A DNA stretch of 46,324 nucleotides from Actinomycetota bacterium. GTDB taxonomy: Bacteria; Actinomycetota; Acidimicrobiia; Acidimicrobiales; AC-35. Position 1 is the stretch's first letter; each line of letters starts with the position of its first letter. Below, one piece after another: positions 17,560 to 25,625 of this stretch. The stretch covers positions 1 through 46,324 of the forward strand of contig VAXP01000087.1 of the NCBI GenBank assembly GCA_005884125.1, read 5' to 3'. Both the position numbers and the translations under genes were made by a program. The notes under the pieces were generated by a model, which was not told the DNA's origin, searched no databases, and saw only the letters and a program-made list of their open reading frames with translations.

Positions 17560-18969
17560 GTGCCCCTCGACCCGTCCGCGCCCCTGGACCTCTCCGTTCC
17601 CCGGCGCATCCACGTGGTCGGCGCCGGCGGTGCGGGCATGAGCGCCATCGCCACCGTGCTCGTGGCCATGGGTCACCACGTCAGCGGGAGCGACCTCAGG
17701 TCCTCGCCCCCCCTGGAGCGCCTGCGGGCCCGGGGCGCGGTGGTGAGCGTGGGCCACCGGGCCGAGAACGTGGGCGACGTCGAGTTGGTGACGGTCTCGA
17801 CCGCCGTCCCCGCCGGCAACCCGGAGGTGGCCGAGGCCAGGCGCCGGGGCATACCGGTGCTGAGGCGGGCCCAGATCCTGGCCGGCATCTGCGCCACCCG
17901 CCGCACGGTCGCCGTGGCCGGGACGCATGGGAAGACCACGACCTCCTCCATGCTGGCCCTGGTGCTGCGGGAGGGCGGGCTGCAACCGTCCTTCATCGTT
18001 GGGGGCGAGCTCAACGAGATCGGCGCCGGCGCCCTGTGGGACAAGGGCGAGTGGCTGGTCGTCGAGGCCGACGAGAGCGACGGGACCTTCCTCGAGCTCC
18101 CGGCCGAGGTGGCGGTGGTCACGAGCGTGGAGCCCGACCACCTGGAGCACCACGGCAGCTTCGACGCCCTGGTGGACGCCTTCTCCCGTTTCCTCGGGGC
18201 TGCCCCCGGTCCCCGTGTGGTGTGCGCCGACGACCCCGTGGCCGCGAGTCTGGCCCCGATCCACGGGGCCACGACCTACGGCACGTCCGCCGGTGCCGAC
18301 TACAGGATGGTCGGGCTCGAGACGGGGCGGTCGGGGGCCGGCTTCGCGGTGGACCACCATGGGTCGCGCCTGGCGCTCGTAGAGCTGCCCGTCCCCGGCG
18401 CCCACAACGCCCGCAACGCCTGCGCCGCGCTGGTGACGGGACTGCTCCTGGGCGTGGAGGAGGCGGAGGCCGTGCGCGCCCTCGAGCGTTTCGCCGGGGT
18501 GGCCCGCAGGTTCCAGTTCCGGGGCGAGCGGGGAGGCGTGAGCTTCGTGGACGACTACGCCCACCTCCCTGGTGAGGTGGGCCCGGTGCTGGCCGCGGCC
18601 AGGAGCGGGGGATGGCGCCGGGTGGTGGCCGTGTTCCAGCCCCACCGCTACTCGCGCACCGCCGCGCTGTGGCGGGACTTCGCCGACGCCTTCGTGGACG
18701 CCGACATCGTTGTGGTCACCGACGTCTACGCCGCGGGCGAGCCGCCCCGGCCCGGGGTGTCGGGCCTGCTCATCGTCAACGCCGTGCTCGACGCCCACCC
18801 CGCGGCGCGCGTCGCCTACATGCCCACGCGCGCCGACGTGGCTGCCTACCTCAGGAGTCGCCTCGCCCCCGGTGATGTCTGTCTGACCCTGGGCGCGGGC
18901 GACCTAACCCTGCTGGCCGACGAGCTGCTGCAGGGCGACCCGCCTTCCCCCGCCCCGGTGGCGCCGTGA
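17560..18969 (+). CDS. murC: UDP-MurNAc:L-alanine ligase MurC
   Basis: The 469-residue Mur ligase begins at GTG 17560, two bases after the murG stop, and reaches the conserved HVVGAGGAGMSAIA. It has the ATP loop AGTHGKTTTSSM, VEADESDGTF, SVEPDHLEHHG, and the C-terminal VFQPHRYSRT. It attaches L-Ala to UDP-MurNAc. The motif usually read DDYxHHP is DDYAHLP here, so the second His is Leu. The rest of the fold is complete. Its TGA overlaps the murB GTG. Confidence 0.94.
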   Translation: MPLDPSAPLDLSVPRRIHVVGAGGAGMSAIATVLVAMGHHVSGSDLRSSPPLERLRARGAVVSVGHRAENVGDVELVTVSTAVPAGNPEVAEARRRGIPVLRRAQILAGICATRRTVAVAGTHGKTTTSSMLALVLREGGLQPSFIVGGELNEIGAGALWDKGEWLVVEADESDGTFLELPAEVAVVTSVEPDHLEHHGSFDALVDAFSRFLGAAPGPRVVCADDPVAASLAPIHGATTYGTSAGADYRMVGLETGRSGAGFAVDHHGSRLALVELPVPGAHNARNACAALVTGLLLGVEEAEAVRALERFAGVARRFQFRGERGGVSFVDDYAHLPGEVGPVLAAARSGGWRRVVAVFQPHRYSRTAALWRDFADAFVDADIVVVTDVYAAGEPPRPGVSGLLIVNAVLDAHPAARVAYMPTRADVAAYLRSRLAPGDVCLTLGAGDLTLLADELLQGDPPSPAPVAP

Positions 18970-19928
18970 CCGGGCAGCCGGGCGGGGGCGGAGGCCGCGT
19001 CGACGGCGGGGCCGAGGCCGCGGTCGAGCGGGCCGCCGCCGTCCTCGGGGTCCGGGCCCGGCGGGGGGTGGCGGTGGGGCCCCTCACCACCTATCGGGTG
19101 GGCGGGCCCGCCGGCCTCTTCCTGGACGCGACGGGCGAGGCCGACCTGGCTCTGGCCCAGGAGGCGGTCTCCTCCAGCGGAGTGCCCGTCCTGGTGCTGG
19201 GCAAGGGCTCCAACCTCTTGGTCTCCGACGCCGGCTTCCCCGGTCTGGTGGTGAGCCTGGGCGAGCCCTTCGCCTCCATCGAGGTGGCCGGCGACGGCCT
19301 GGTGCGGGCCGGGGGCGCGCTCAGCCTGCCCGTCCTGGCTCGGCGCACCGTCGCCGCCGGGCTCACGGGCATGGAGTGGGCCGTCGGGGTCCCCGGATCG
19401 GTGGGAGGGGCGGTGCGCATGAACGCCGGGGGCCACGGCTCGGACGTGAGCCGCTCCCTGGTCCGCTGCGGGCTCATCGACCTGTGCCAGGGCCAGGGTA
19501 GGGAGGCCGGCCCCGAGGCCCTGGCCTTCTCCTACCGCCACTCGGCCGTGGCCCCCCACCAGGTGGTGACCTGGGCCAGCTTCGCCCTGGCCCCCGGGGA
19601 CAGGGCCGCCTCCGAGGCCGAGCTGGCCGAGATCGTGAGGTGGCGGCGGGAGAACCAGCCCGGCGGCCAGAACGCAGGTTCGGTGTTCACCAACCCGCCC
19701 GAGGACTCAGCGGGCCGGCTGGTGGAAGCGGCCGGCCTCAAGGGCCTGAGGGTGGGATCCGCGCACGTGTCGACGAAGCATGCCAACTTCGTTCAGGCCG
19801 ATCCGAAAGGATCCGCCGACGACGTGTGGAGGCTGGTGCTCGAGGTGCAGCGCCTGGTGGAGGAGCGGCTCGGGGTGCGGCTCGCGCCCGAGCTGCGCAT
19901 GGTCGGCTTTCCGGTGGACGGCCCGTGA
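18966..19928 (+). CDS. murB: UDP-N-acetylenolpyruvoylglucosamine reductase MurB
   Basis: The 320-residue FAD enzyme reduces the enolpyruvyl group to make UDP-MurNAc. It shows TTYRVGGPAG, the FAD loop VLGKGSNLLVSD, GVPGSVGGAVRMNAGGHG, the catalytic serine in NAGSVFTNP, GRLVEAAGLKGLRVG and a C-terminal ELRMVGFP with the expected Glu. The first 15 residues are Gly-rich and not conserved. Start and stop both overlap the neighbouring genes by 4 bp. Confidence 0.94.
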   Translation: MTGQPGGGGGRVDGGAEAAVERAAAVLGVRARRGVAVGPLTTYRVGGPAGLFLDATGEADLALAQEAVSSSGVPVLVLGKGSNLLVSDAGFPGLVVSLGEPFASIEVAGDGLVRAGGALSLPVLARRTVAAGLTGMEWAVGVPGSVGGAVRMNAGGHGSDVSRSLVRCGLIDLCQGQGREAGPEALAFSYRHSAVAPHQVVTWASFALAPGDRAASEAELAEIVRWRRENQPGGQNAGSVFTNPPEDSAGRLVEAAGLKGLRVGSAHVSTKHANFVQADPKGSADDVWRLVLEVQRLVEERLGVRLAPELRMVGFPVDGP

Positions 19929-20695
19929 CCTATCCGGCGCGCTGGCCCCGCATCGACCCCGCCATCCGCGAGGGCATCGTCCGCGTGCGCCGGGGAGAAG
20001 GCCAGCGCCGCCTGCGCATCATGCTGGCCACCGCGGGCGTGGTGGTCTTCATCGTGGGCACGGTGACGCTGCTCCACTCCCCGGTGCTGCGGGTCGAGCA
20101 CGTGCGGGTCACCGGCGCCCGGCGCACGAGCACGGCCGCCATCCTGCGGGCGACCCGTCTGGACCGCCATCCCCTCATGGTCGAGGTCGACGGCGCCGCT
20201 CTGGCCCGCAGGACGGAGGCCCTTCCGTGGGTGGCCCGGGCCCACGCCAGCCGGGACTGGCCCCAGACGGTGCGCCTGGTGGTGATCGAGCGCACCCCCG
20301 CGGCGCTGGTCCCGGCCAACGGTGGGACGGCGGTGCTCGACGCCACCGGTCGCGTGCTCGACGTGGAGACCAACCCGCCGCCCGGCCTACCCAAGCTCGT
20401 CGGTGTGCCCGGGGCCGGCGCGCCGGGCTCGGTCGTACCCGACGGTGACCGCGCCGTCCTGTCCGTGGCCAGCGCCATGCCGCCCGCCCTGGTGGCCCTG
20501 GCCCCGGAGGTGGCCATGGCCGACGGAGAGATCCAACTGCACGTGGTCCCGTCCGGCGTGGTGCGCTTCGGTCCCGCCGACCACGTGGCCGAGAAGCTGC
20601 AGGCGGTCTCCACCATCCTCGCTCGCGCCGACCTGCGGGGCCTGCGGGTCATCGACGTACGCGTGCCCAACGCGCCGGTCTTGACCCGCGGATGA
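19925..20695 (+). CDS. ftsQ: Cell division protein FtsQ
   Basis: A 256-residue bitopic protein. A short basic cytoplasmic end is followed by a membrane helix (IMLATAGVVVFIVGTVTLLH, about residues 33-52), then a POTRA domain starting LRVEHVRVTGARRTSTAAI and the FtsQ beta domain ending LRGLRVIDVRVPNAP. FtsQ organises FtsL and FtsB at the septum. GTG 19925 overlaps the murB stop. The 3' end contains a likely ftsZ promoter -35. Confidence 0.92.
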   Translation: MTYPARWPRIDPAIREGIVRVRRGEGQRRLRIMLATAGVVVFIVGTVTLLHSPVLRVEHVRVTGARRTSTAAILRATRLDRHPLMVEVDGAALARRTEALPWVARAHASRDWPQTVRLVVIERTPAALVPANGGTAVLDATGRVLDVETNPPPGLPKLVGVPGAGAPGSVVPDGDRAVLSVASAMPPALVALAPEVAMADGEIQLHVVPSGVVRFGPADHVAEKLQAVSTILARADLRGLRVIDVRVPNAPVLTRG

Positions 20696-20710
20696 ACCCA
20701 CACTTATCCT
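20681..20710 (+). promoter_or_regulatory. Predicted ftsZ promoter
   Basis: TTGACC (20681-20686) and TATCCT (20705-20710) are spaced 18 bp apart, overlapping the last codons of ftsQ. Transcription would start near 20717, leaving a leader of about 160 nt that contains a terminator-like hairpin before the ftsZ ATG. Confidence 0.55.
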
Positions 20711-20758
20711 CTGAACCGCCGCAAGAGGTTGAACCTAGCTCGACCTGAAGTTGAGGTT

Positions 20759-20789
20759 GAGGCCGGGCTCAAGTGAGCCCGGCCTCTTT
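20759..20789 (+). terminator. Terminator-like hairpin in the ftsQ-ftsZ gap
   Basis: GAGGCCGGGCTC (20759-20770) pairs perfectly with GAGCCCGGCCTC (20775-20786) around an AAGT loop, followed by TTT. A 12-bp stem this strong could stop transcripts from ftsQ or act as an attenuator for ftsZ. The U run is short. Confidence 0.7.
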
Positions 20790-20802
20790 CGCAAATGGTC
20801 GC

Positions 20803-20836
20803 ATCCAGTCCTCGAGTGGGATCCAATCCTCGAGTG
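20803..20836 (+). repeat. 16-bp direct repeat upstream of ftsZ
   Basis: ATCCAGTCCTCGAGTG (20803-20818) and ATCCAATCCTCGAGTG (20821-20836) differ at one base and are 18 bp apart. Each contains the palindrome CTCGAG. They lie 40 bp upstream of the ftsZ ATG and could be a regulator-binding site or a copied leader segment. Confidence 0.75.
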
Positions 20837-20875
20837 CAGCGTCGGGTCACGAGAGCGAGGGGTGAAGAAGAGACG

Positions 20876-21949
20876 ATGGCCGGCCCAGCCCAGAACTACA
20901 TCGCGGTTATCAAGGTCGTCGGCATCGGCGGCGGCGGCGTGAACGCGGTGAATCGGATGATCGACGCCGGGCTGAAGGGCGTGGAGTTCATCGCCGTCAA
21001 CACCGACGCCCAGGCCCTGCTGATGAGCGATGCCGACGTCAAGCTCGACATCGGCCGTCAGCTGACGCGCGGGTTGGGCGCGGGCAGCGATCCCGTCCTC
21101 GGGCGCCAGGCCGCCGAGGAGCACCACGACGAGATCGAAGAGGTGCTCAAGGGCGCCGACATGGTGTTCATCACCGCGGGCAAAGGCGGCGGCACGGGCA
21201 CGGGCGGAGGGCCGATCGTGGCCGAGATCGCCAAGGGCCTCGGGGCGCTCACCATCGGCGTGGTGACGCGGCCCTTCTCCTTCGAGGGCAGGCGCAGGGC
21301 CGTGCAGGCCGAGCAGGGCATCCAGCAGCTCAAGGAGAAGGTCGACACCCTCATCATCATCCCCAACGACCGCCTGCTCACGGTGTCGAACGACAAGACG
21401 TCGATGGTCAACGCCTTCAAGATGGCCGACGAGGTCCTGCTCCAGGGCGTTCAGGGCATCACCGACCTGATCACCACCCCCGGCCTCATCAACACCGACT
21501 TCGCCGACGTGAAGATGATCATGAACAACGCCGGCACCGCCATCATGGGGATCGGCGCAGCCTCGGGAGAGGGCCGCGCCGTCAACGCCGCCCGGGGCGC
21601 CATCACCAGCCCGCTGCTGGAGGCCTCCATCGAGGGGGCCCGGGGCATCCTCCTCAACATCGCCGGCGGCAGCGACCTGGGTCTGTTCGAGGTCAACGAG
21701 GCGGCCGAGATCATCCACGGCGTGGCCCACCCCGACGCCAACATCATCTTCGGCAGCGTCATCGACGACTCCATGGGCGACGAGGTGCGGGTCACGGTCA
21801 TCGCCGCCGGCTTCGAGCGCTGGGAGGAAGGCCGCATCCACGAGCGGCGGTCCCTGGGCCTGTCGGGCAGCCGCAGCGAGGTCTTCGGTGCCGAGGACAT
21901 CGACATCGGCAGCGAGGACGAGTTCGACGTTCCCTCCTTCCTGAAGTAG
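20876..21949 (+). CDS. ftsZ: Cell division GTPase FtsZ
   Basis: The 357-residue tubulin homologue forms the Z ring. Seen are [18 protein letters not shown], the GTP-binding signature [23 protein letters not shown], the T7-loop region [11 protein letters not shown], and the C-terminal partner peptide [13 protein letters not shown] 20876 was chosen because AGAAGAG lies just upstream and the protein then starts at [14 protein letters not shown]. An in-frame GTG at 20795 would add poor-quality sequence. The linker before the C-terminal peptide is only about 25 residues, short for an actinobacterial FtsZ. SepF, which binds this peptide, is encoded 1.4 kb downstream. Confidence 0.97.
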   Translation: MAGPAQNYIAVIKVVGIGGGGVNAVNRMIDAGLKGVEFIAVNTDAQALLMSDADVKLDIGRQLTRGLGAGSDPVLGRQAAEEHHDEIEEVLKGADMVFITAGKGGGTGTGGGPIVAEIAKGLGALTIGVVTRPFSFEGRRRAVQAEQGIQQLKEKVDTLIIIPNDRLLTVSNDKTSMVNAFKMADEVLLQGVQGITDLITTPGLINTDFADVKMIMNNAGTAIMGIGAASGEGRAVNAARGAITSPLLEASIEGARGILLNIAGGSDLGLFEVNEAAEIIHGVAHPDANIIFGSVIDDSMGDEVRVTVIAAGFERWEEGRIHERRSLGLSGSRSEVFGAEDIDIGSEDEFDVPSFLK

Positions 21950-21965
21950 AGGTGCGCCGAGGTCC

Positions 21966-22013
21966 GGCCCCCTCCGGCTTTGCCCCCACGACCGGCAAAG
22001 CCTGGAGGGGGCC
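21966..22013 (+). promoter_or_regulatory. Long hairpin between ftsZ and pgeF covering the likely pgeF RBS
   Basis: The arm 21966-21984 (begins GGCCCCCTCC, ends GGCTTTGCC) pairs with 21994-22013 (GGCAAAGCC, ends GGAGGGGGCC) with one bulged T and a 9-nt loop. The right arm contains GGAGG at 22004-22008, the best ribosome binding site for pgeF GTG 22021. No T run follows, so a simple terminator is less likely than an RNA that limits translation or protects the ftsZ 3' end. Confidence 0.75.
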
Positions 22014-22020
22014 GGGCGGC

Positions 22021-22671
22021 GTGCACGCCCGGTGGACGGGCCGGGACGAAGGAGACATGGGCCACCGGGGCCGCCACGTCACCGAGGTGGATGCCGCCGT
22101 CGAGTCCAGGCGGCGGGCCGTGCTGGACCGGCCCTGGACCTGGCTGCGCCAGGTGCACGGCACCGGCGTGGTCGTGGTGGAGGGCCCGGGAGCGGGCGCG
22201 GGTCAGGTGGCCGACGCCTCCGTCAGCACCAGCCCGGGGGCGGCTCTGGCCATCCTCACGGCCGACTGCGCCCCTGTGGCCCTGGCCAGCCCCGAGGGGG
22301 TGCTGGGCGCCGTCCACGCCGGCTGGAGGGGACTGCGGGCCGGGGTGGTGGAGGCGGCCGTGGCGGCCATGCGGCGCCTGGGCGCCAGCGAGGTGGTGGC
22401 CGCCCTGGGTCCGTGCCTGCACGCCGAGTGCTGCGCCTTTTCCCCCGAGGACCTCGACAGCGTCGCCACCCGCCTCGGGCCCTCGGTGCGGGGCCGGACC
22501 CGGGAGGGCGGCGCCGCCCTGGACATCCCCGCCGCCGTGGCCGCGGCGCTGGAGGGGGCCCAGGCGCGGCTGGTGGCGGCCTCGGCCCAGTGCACCGCCT
22601 GCGGGCCGGGGTACTTCTCCCACCGAGCCCGCGGGGACCTCGAGCGCCAGGCGCTGGTCGTGTGGCGCTGA
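22021..22671 (+). CDS. pgeF: Purine nucleoside phosphorylase / laccase-domain protein (PgeF/YfiH type)
   Basis: A 216-residue protein of the YfiH family, beginning VHARWTGRDEGDMGHRGRHV. The metal and catalytic sites are visible: RQVHGTGVVVV, LTADCAPVALA and HAGWRGLRAG. Family members have been reported as adenosine/purine phosphorylases and as editors of peptidoglycan building blocks; ftsZ-pgeF-yggS order is common in actinobacteria. The frame is open back to GTG 21952, but that would place a 48-nt hairpin inside the gene, so GTG 22021 is preferred. It overlaps yggS by 10 bp. Confidence 0.88.
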   Translation: MHARWTGRDEGDMGHRGRHVTEVDAAVESRRRAVLDRPWTWLRQVHGTGVVVVEGPGAGAGQVADASVSTSPGAALAILTADCAPVALASPEGVLGAVHAGWRGLRAGVVEAAVAAMRRLGASEVVAALGPCLHAECCAFSPEDLDSVATRLGPSVRGRTREGGAALDIPAAVAAALEGAQARLVAASAQCTACGPGYFSHRARGDLERQALVVWR

Positions 22672-23381
22672 CCTCCGATCACGTGGCCGGCCGGGCCGCC
22701 GAGGTCAGGGACCGCATCGCCGGGGCCGGAGGCGACGTCGGGCGCGTCCGGGTGGTGGCGGTGACCAAGGGGTTCGGGCCCGAGGCGGTGGCCGCGGCAG
22801 CGGGCGCGGGCCTGCTCGATGTGGGGGAGAACTACGCCCAGGAGCTGGTGGCCAAGGCCGAGGCCCTGGCCGGGCGAGACCGGGAGGAGGGCGGGGCCCA
22901 AGAGGTGCGCTGGCACATGCTGGGCACGGTGCAGCGCAACAAGGTGCGGCGTCTGGCCCCCCTGGTGGCCCTGTGGCAAGCGGTCGACCGGATCACCGCG
23001 GGCGAGGCCATCGCCGGCCACGCCCCGGGCGCGGCCGTGCTCGTGGAGGTGACCCTCGCCGGGGGAGCGCACCGGGGTGGGTGCGCGGAGGGCCAGGTCC
23101 CGGCCCTCATCGCCGCGCTGGGTGACCTGGGACTGGACGTGAGAGGGCTCATGGCCGTGGGCCCGCCGGGACCGCCCGAGGGGGCCCGCGCCGGCTTTCG
23201 CCGCCTGGCCAAGATGGCCGCCGACCTGGGCCTCCCCGAGTTGTCCATGGGGATGACGGACGACCTGGAGGTGGCCGTGCAGGAAGGCGCGACGATGGTG
23301 CGCGTCGGACGCGGCCTGTTCGGTCCGCGGCCTGTTCACCGCGACATGCGACGATTAGGCTCCGAGCGAGGAGGGGTGTGA
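22662..23381 (+). CDS. YggS/PROSC-family PLP homeostasis protein
   Basis: The 239-residue protein binds pyridoxal phosphate without being a classical enzyme and helps keep B6 and amino acid pools balanced. Lys in VAVTKGFG is the PLP-linking residue. GENYAQELVAKAEAL, WHMLGTVQRNKVR and SMGMTDDLEVAVQEGATMVRVGRGLFG are the family hallmarks. GTG 22662 lies inside the end of pgeF. Its stop is 1 bp into the sepF start region, so it is coupled to sepF, and its 3' end may hold a sepF promoter. Confidence 0.92.
   Translation: MALTSDHVAGRAAEVRDRIAGAGGDVGRVRVVAVTKGFGPEAVAAAAGAGLLDVGENYAQELVAKAEALAGRDREEGGAQEVRWHMLGTVQRNKVRRLAPLVALWQAVDRITAGEAIAGHAPGAAVLVEVTLAGGAHRGGCAEGQVPALIAALGDLGLDVRGLMAVGPPGPPEGARAGFRRLAKMAADLGLPELSMGMTDDLEVAVQEGATMVRVGRGLFGPRPVHRDMRRLGSERGGV
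23356..23361 (+). promoter_or_regulatory. Possible -10 element for sepF
   Basis: TAGGCT lies 19 bp before ATG 23381 in the end of yggS, ahead of the AGGAGGGG ribosome binding site. No good -35 is seen, so this is a weak call. Confidence 0.3.
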
Positions 23382-23890
23382 TGCCTTCGTTTGTGCGCCG
23401 GACAATGGTGTACCTGGGCCTGGTCGACGACGAGTACGACGACTACGAGCCCTACGAGGAGACCCACCCCGCCCCGGCGCGGGTGGGCGCCCGCGTTCCC
23501 GAGGCGGACATGGTCGAGCAGGGCAGCGCCATCCGCACCCTGCCGCGCGGCGACCCCAGCGGCGTGAGCGCGGTGAGGCCGCGTCCGCAGGTGGTGCGCC
23601 CCATCACGCCCGCGTCCGCGGCCAAGCCGTTCGTTCTCGCACCCGGCCAGTTCGCCGACGCCCAGCAGATCGGCGACCGCTTCAAGGCCAGCCAGCCGGT
23701 GATCGTGAACCTGCAGGGAGTCGACCGCGAGCTGTCGCGGCGCATGATCGACTTCTGCAGCGGGCTGACCTACGGGCTGGGGGGGGCCATGGACAAGGTC
23801 GCCGACCACGTCTTCCTCCTCACGCCTTCCAACGTGGAGGTGTCGGCCGAGGAGCGGCGGCGCCTGCACGAACGCAACTACCGGACCTGA
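23381..23890 (+). CDS. sepF: Cell division protein SepF
   Basis: The 169-residue SepF starts with a short amphipathic membrane-targeting end (MPSFVRRTMVYLGLVDDEYDDY). A variable linker follows, then the SepF core from about residue 85: KASQPVIVNLQGVDRELSRRMIDFCSGLTYGLGGAMDKVADHVFLLTPSNVEV. (Core shown in parts: VIVNLQGVDRELSRR and IDFCSGLTYGLGG.) SepF links FtsZ filaments to the membrane and is the main anchor in actinobacteria that lack FtsA. ATG 23381 has AGGAGGGG 4 bp upstream; an in-frame GTG directly before it is also possible. Confidence 0.95.
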   Translation: MPSFVRRTMVYLGLVDDEYDDYEPYEETHPAPARVGARVPEADMVEQGSAIRTLPRGDPSGVSAVRPRPQVVRPITPASAAKPFVLAPGQFADAQQIGDRFKASQPVIVNLQGVDRELSRRMIDFCSGLTYGLGGAMDKVADHVFLLTPSNVEVSAEERRRLHERNYRT

Positions 23891-23891
23891 C

Positions 23892-24149
23892 GTGCACATC
23901 CTGTGCACGCTGGCCCAGGTCTACATCATCGTCCTGCTGGCCCGGGTCGTGCTCAGCTGGTTCCCCATCTCCCCCGGCTCGGCGCTGTCATCGGTGTTCA
24001 ACGTGCTCTACCGGCTGACCGAGCCCGTGCTGGGGCCGCTGCGCCGGGTCCTGCCCCCGGTGGGGCTGGGGGGAATGGGCCTGGACCTGTCCCCGATCAT
24101 CGTCTTCTTCGTCATTCAGATCCTGGTGATCCCCGCCCTCTGCCGCTGA
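23892..24149 (+). CDS. YggT-family membrane protein
   Basis: An 85-residue protein starting GTG one base after the sepF stop. It has two hydrophobic segments (residues about 3-22 and 65-82) joined by VLSWFPISPGSALSSVFNV and a PVLGPLRRVLPPVG turn, all typical of YggT. The family is found next to sepF in many Gram-positive bacteria and is suspected to help envelope or division assembly. No catalytic residues are known. Confidence 0.9.
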   Translation: MHILCTLAQVYIIVLLARVVLSWFPISPGSALSSVFNVLYRLTEPVLGPLRRVLPPVGLGGMGLDLSPIIVFFVIQILVIPALCR

Positions 24150-24204
24150 CGGCCGTCTGTCGCCGACCGCGCCGGTGGTCCGCGGCGGCCCCGATGGGCG
24201 GCGT

Positions 24205-24210
24205 TAGGAT
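24205..24210 (+). promoter_or_regulatory. Predicted -10 of the DivIVA-like gene, short or no leader
   Basis: TAGGAT ends 9 bp before ATG 24220. No ribosome binding site of useful strength is present between them, which fits a leaderless or near-leaderless mRNA. Confidence 0.45.
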
Positions 24211-24219
24211 CGATGGACC

Positions 24220-25515
24220 ATGGAGATCACGCCGAGAATGATCCGCGACGTCGTCTTCCGGGAGCGGTTGCGCGGCTACGACGAGGACCACGTGGACGAG
24301 TTCCTGGAGCGGGTCGCCACCGGGGTGGAGATCCTCCAGGAGCGCCTGAGGCACGCCGTCGAGAGGGCGGAGCTGGCCGAGCGCCGGTCCTCCGAGAGGC
24401 TCGAGGGCGACGACGCCATGCGCCGGACCCTCACCCTGGCCCGGCGCACGGCCGACGTGGCCGTGGAGGAGGGCAAGGCCCAGGGCGCCCGCATCGTGGA
24501 GGAGGCCAGCGAGCACGGGCGCCAGATCGTCGATCGCGCCCAGGAGCTGGCCCGGCGCCAGGCCGCGGAAGCCCAGGAGCAGCTCCGTCGGGACCTGGCC
24601 CAGCTCGAGGCCGCACGCCAGCAGCTGCGCAGCGACGTGGCCGCCTTCGAGCGCTACCTGGACGGCGAGCGCAGCCGCCTCCGCCTGGCCCTGGGCGACG
24701 CCATCCGCTGGATCGAGGAAGGCATCCCGTCGCTCGTCCCCTCGCCTCTGGTCCACGACGCGCCCCTGCCGCCTCGCCCCGAGCAGTGGGGAGAGTGGGA
24801 GGCGCCTTCCCTCACCGCCGAGGTTGTGGCCCAGTACGCGTCGCCAGAACCGGTGCCCGACGCGGTGGCCGAGGTGGTGCCCGACGTGGTGGCCGATGCG
24901 GCCGGCGCCGTGGAATCCGCCACCGCCTTCTGGCCATCGGCGCAGCCCGAGCCCGAGCCTGTGTCCGAGCCGGAGCCTGTGTCCGAGCCCGCCGAAGCGC
25001 GGGCACGTCCTGAGGCGGTGGAGGCCGACGCCGTGGAGCCGCGCGTGTTCGCCACGCCCCCGCCGTGGCACGACGAGCACGACGAGCACGACGACCAGCG
25101 CGACGACCGCCAGGGCGACGGGTACGAGCACCAGGGCGCGCACGTCGAGGGCCAGGTTCATGACGATCATCGCGAGCACGACGAGCACGGAGCGCACGTC
25201 GGGCACCAGCTTCATGACGAGCGTGGCGATCACGATGAGCAGCTCGAGGCGGAGACGGACGCGCCGGCACAGTCCGAAGGCCCGCCGTCTCGCGCCTGGC
25301 GAGCGTGGTGGCGTCGATCCTCGGCTCGTCGCGAAGCCGATGACCACGAGCCCGCGGAGGGCGAGCCCGCGGAGGACGAGGCCGCGGCCGCGCCCGAGCC
25401 GGCTGCCTCCGATGCTCCAGGCGCACCCGCCGCCTCGGGCGTAGAGGGCGAGCATCCGGGGGACGAGCAGCACCCACATTGGGCGGGGCCGTACGACCAC
25501 GTCGGAAGCCCCTGA
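24220..25515 (+). CDS. DivIVA-like coiled-coil protein with His/Asp-rich tail
   Basis: The 431-residue protein starts MEITPRMIRDVVFRERLRGY and then DEDHVDEFLERV, the DivIVA/Wag31 membrane-curvature domain. A long coiled-coil follows (about 35-155) rich in Glu, Arg and Ala. Residues about 190-280 are Pro/Glu/Val-rich with a PEPEPVSE repeat. Residues about 284-345 are made largely of His, Asp, Glu and Gln (HDEHDEHDDQRDD at the start). The end is acidic and Ala/Pro-rich. DivIVA proteins mark cell poles and septa and organise wall growth. The His-rich region is outside the family norm and could bind metal or form a condensate. It follows sepF and yggT, the usual place for DivIVA. Confidence 0.85.
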   Translation: MEITPRMIRDVVFRERLRGYDEDHVDEFLERVATGVEILQERLRHAVERAELAERRSSERLEGDDAMRRTLTLARRTADVAVEEGKAQGARIVEEASEHGRQIVDRAQELARRQAAEAQEQLRRDLAQLEAARQQLRSDVAAFERYLDGERSRLRLALGDAIRWIEEGIPSLVPSPLVHDAPLPPRPEQWGEWEAPSLTAEVVAQYASPEPVPDAVAEVVPDVVADAAGAVESATAFWPSAQPEPEPVSEPEPVSEPAEARARPEAVEADAVEPRVFATPPPWHDEHDEHDDQRDDRQGDGYEHQGAHVEGQVHDDHREHDEHGAHVGHQLHDERGDHDEQLEAETDAPAQSEGPPSRAWRAWWRRSSARREADDHEPAEGEPAEDEAAAAPEPAASDAPGAPAASGVEGEHPGDEQHPHWAGPYDHVGSP

Positions 25516-25583
25516 CCCAGCCCGGCAAGGTCGCGTCCGACCACGCGGCCCCCACGCCGGGGATGTTGCCGTCCGGCATGGCC

Positions 25584-25589
25584 TAGGAT
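25584..25589 (+). promoter_or_regulatory. Predicted -10 for the H1-tailed membrane protein gene
   Basis: TAGGAT is 36 bp before GTG 25626, giving a leader of about 30 nt with GGTGGTGGA before the start. The same hexamer precedes the DivIVA-like gene. Confidence 0.4.
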
Positions 25590-25625
25590 GCGCGACGCCG
25601 TGCCCTCTTCCCCGGTGGTGGAATC

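Noticed and set aside
17158-18798. Minus-strand frame of 546 codons opposite murC
   Set aside because: Antisense shadow of a complete Mur ligase; no motif.
20795-20875. Longer FtsZ starting at GTG 20795
   Set aside because: The added residues are encoded by the direct-repeat region and do not resemble FtsZ; ATG 20876 has a ribosome binding site.
21952-22020. Longer PgeF starting at GTG 21952
   Set aside because: It would put a 48-nt hairpin in the coding sequence, and the added residues match nothing in the family.
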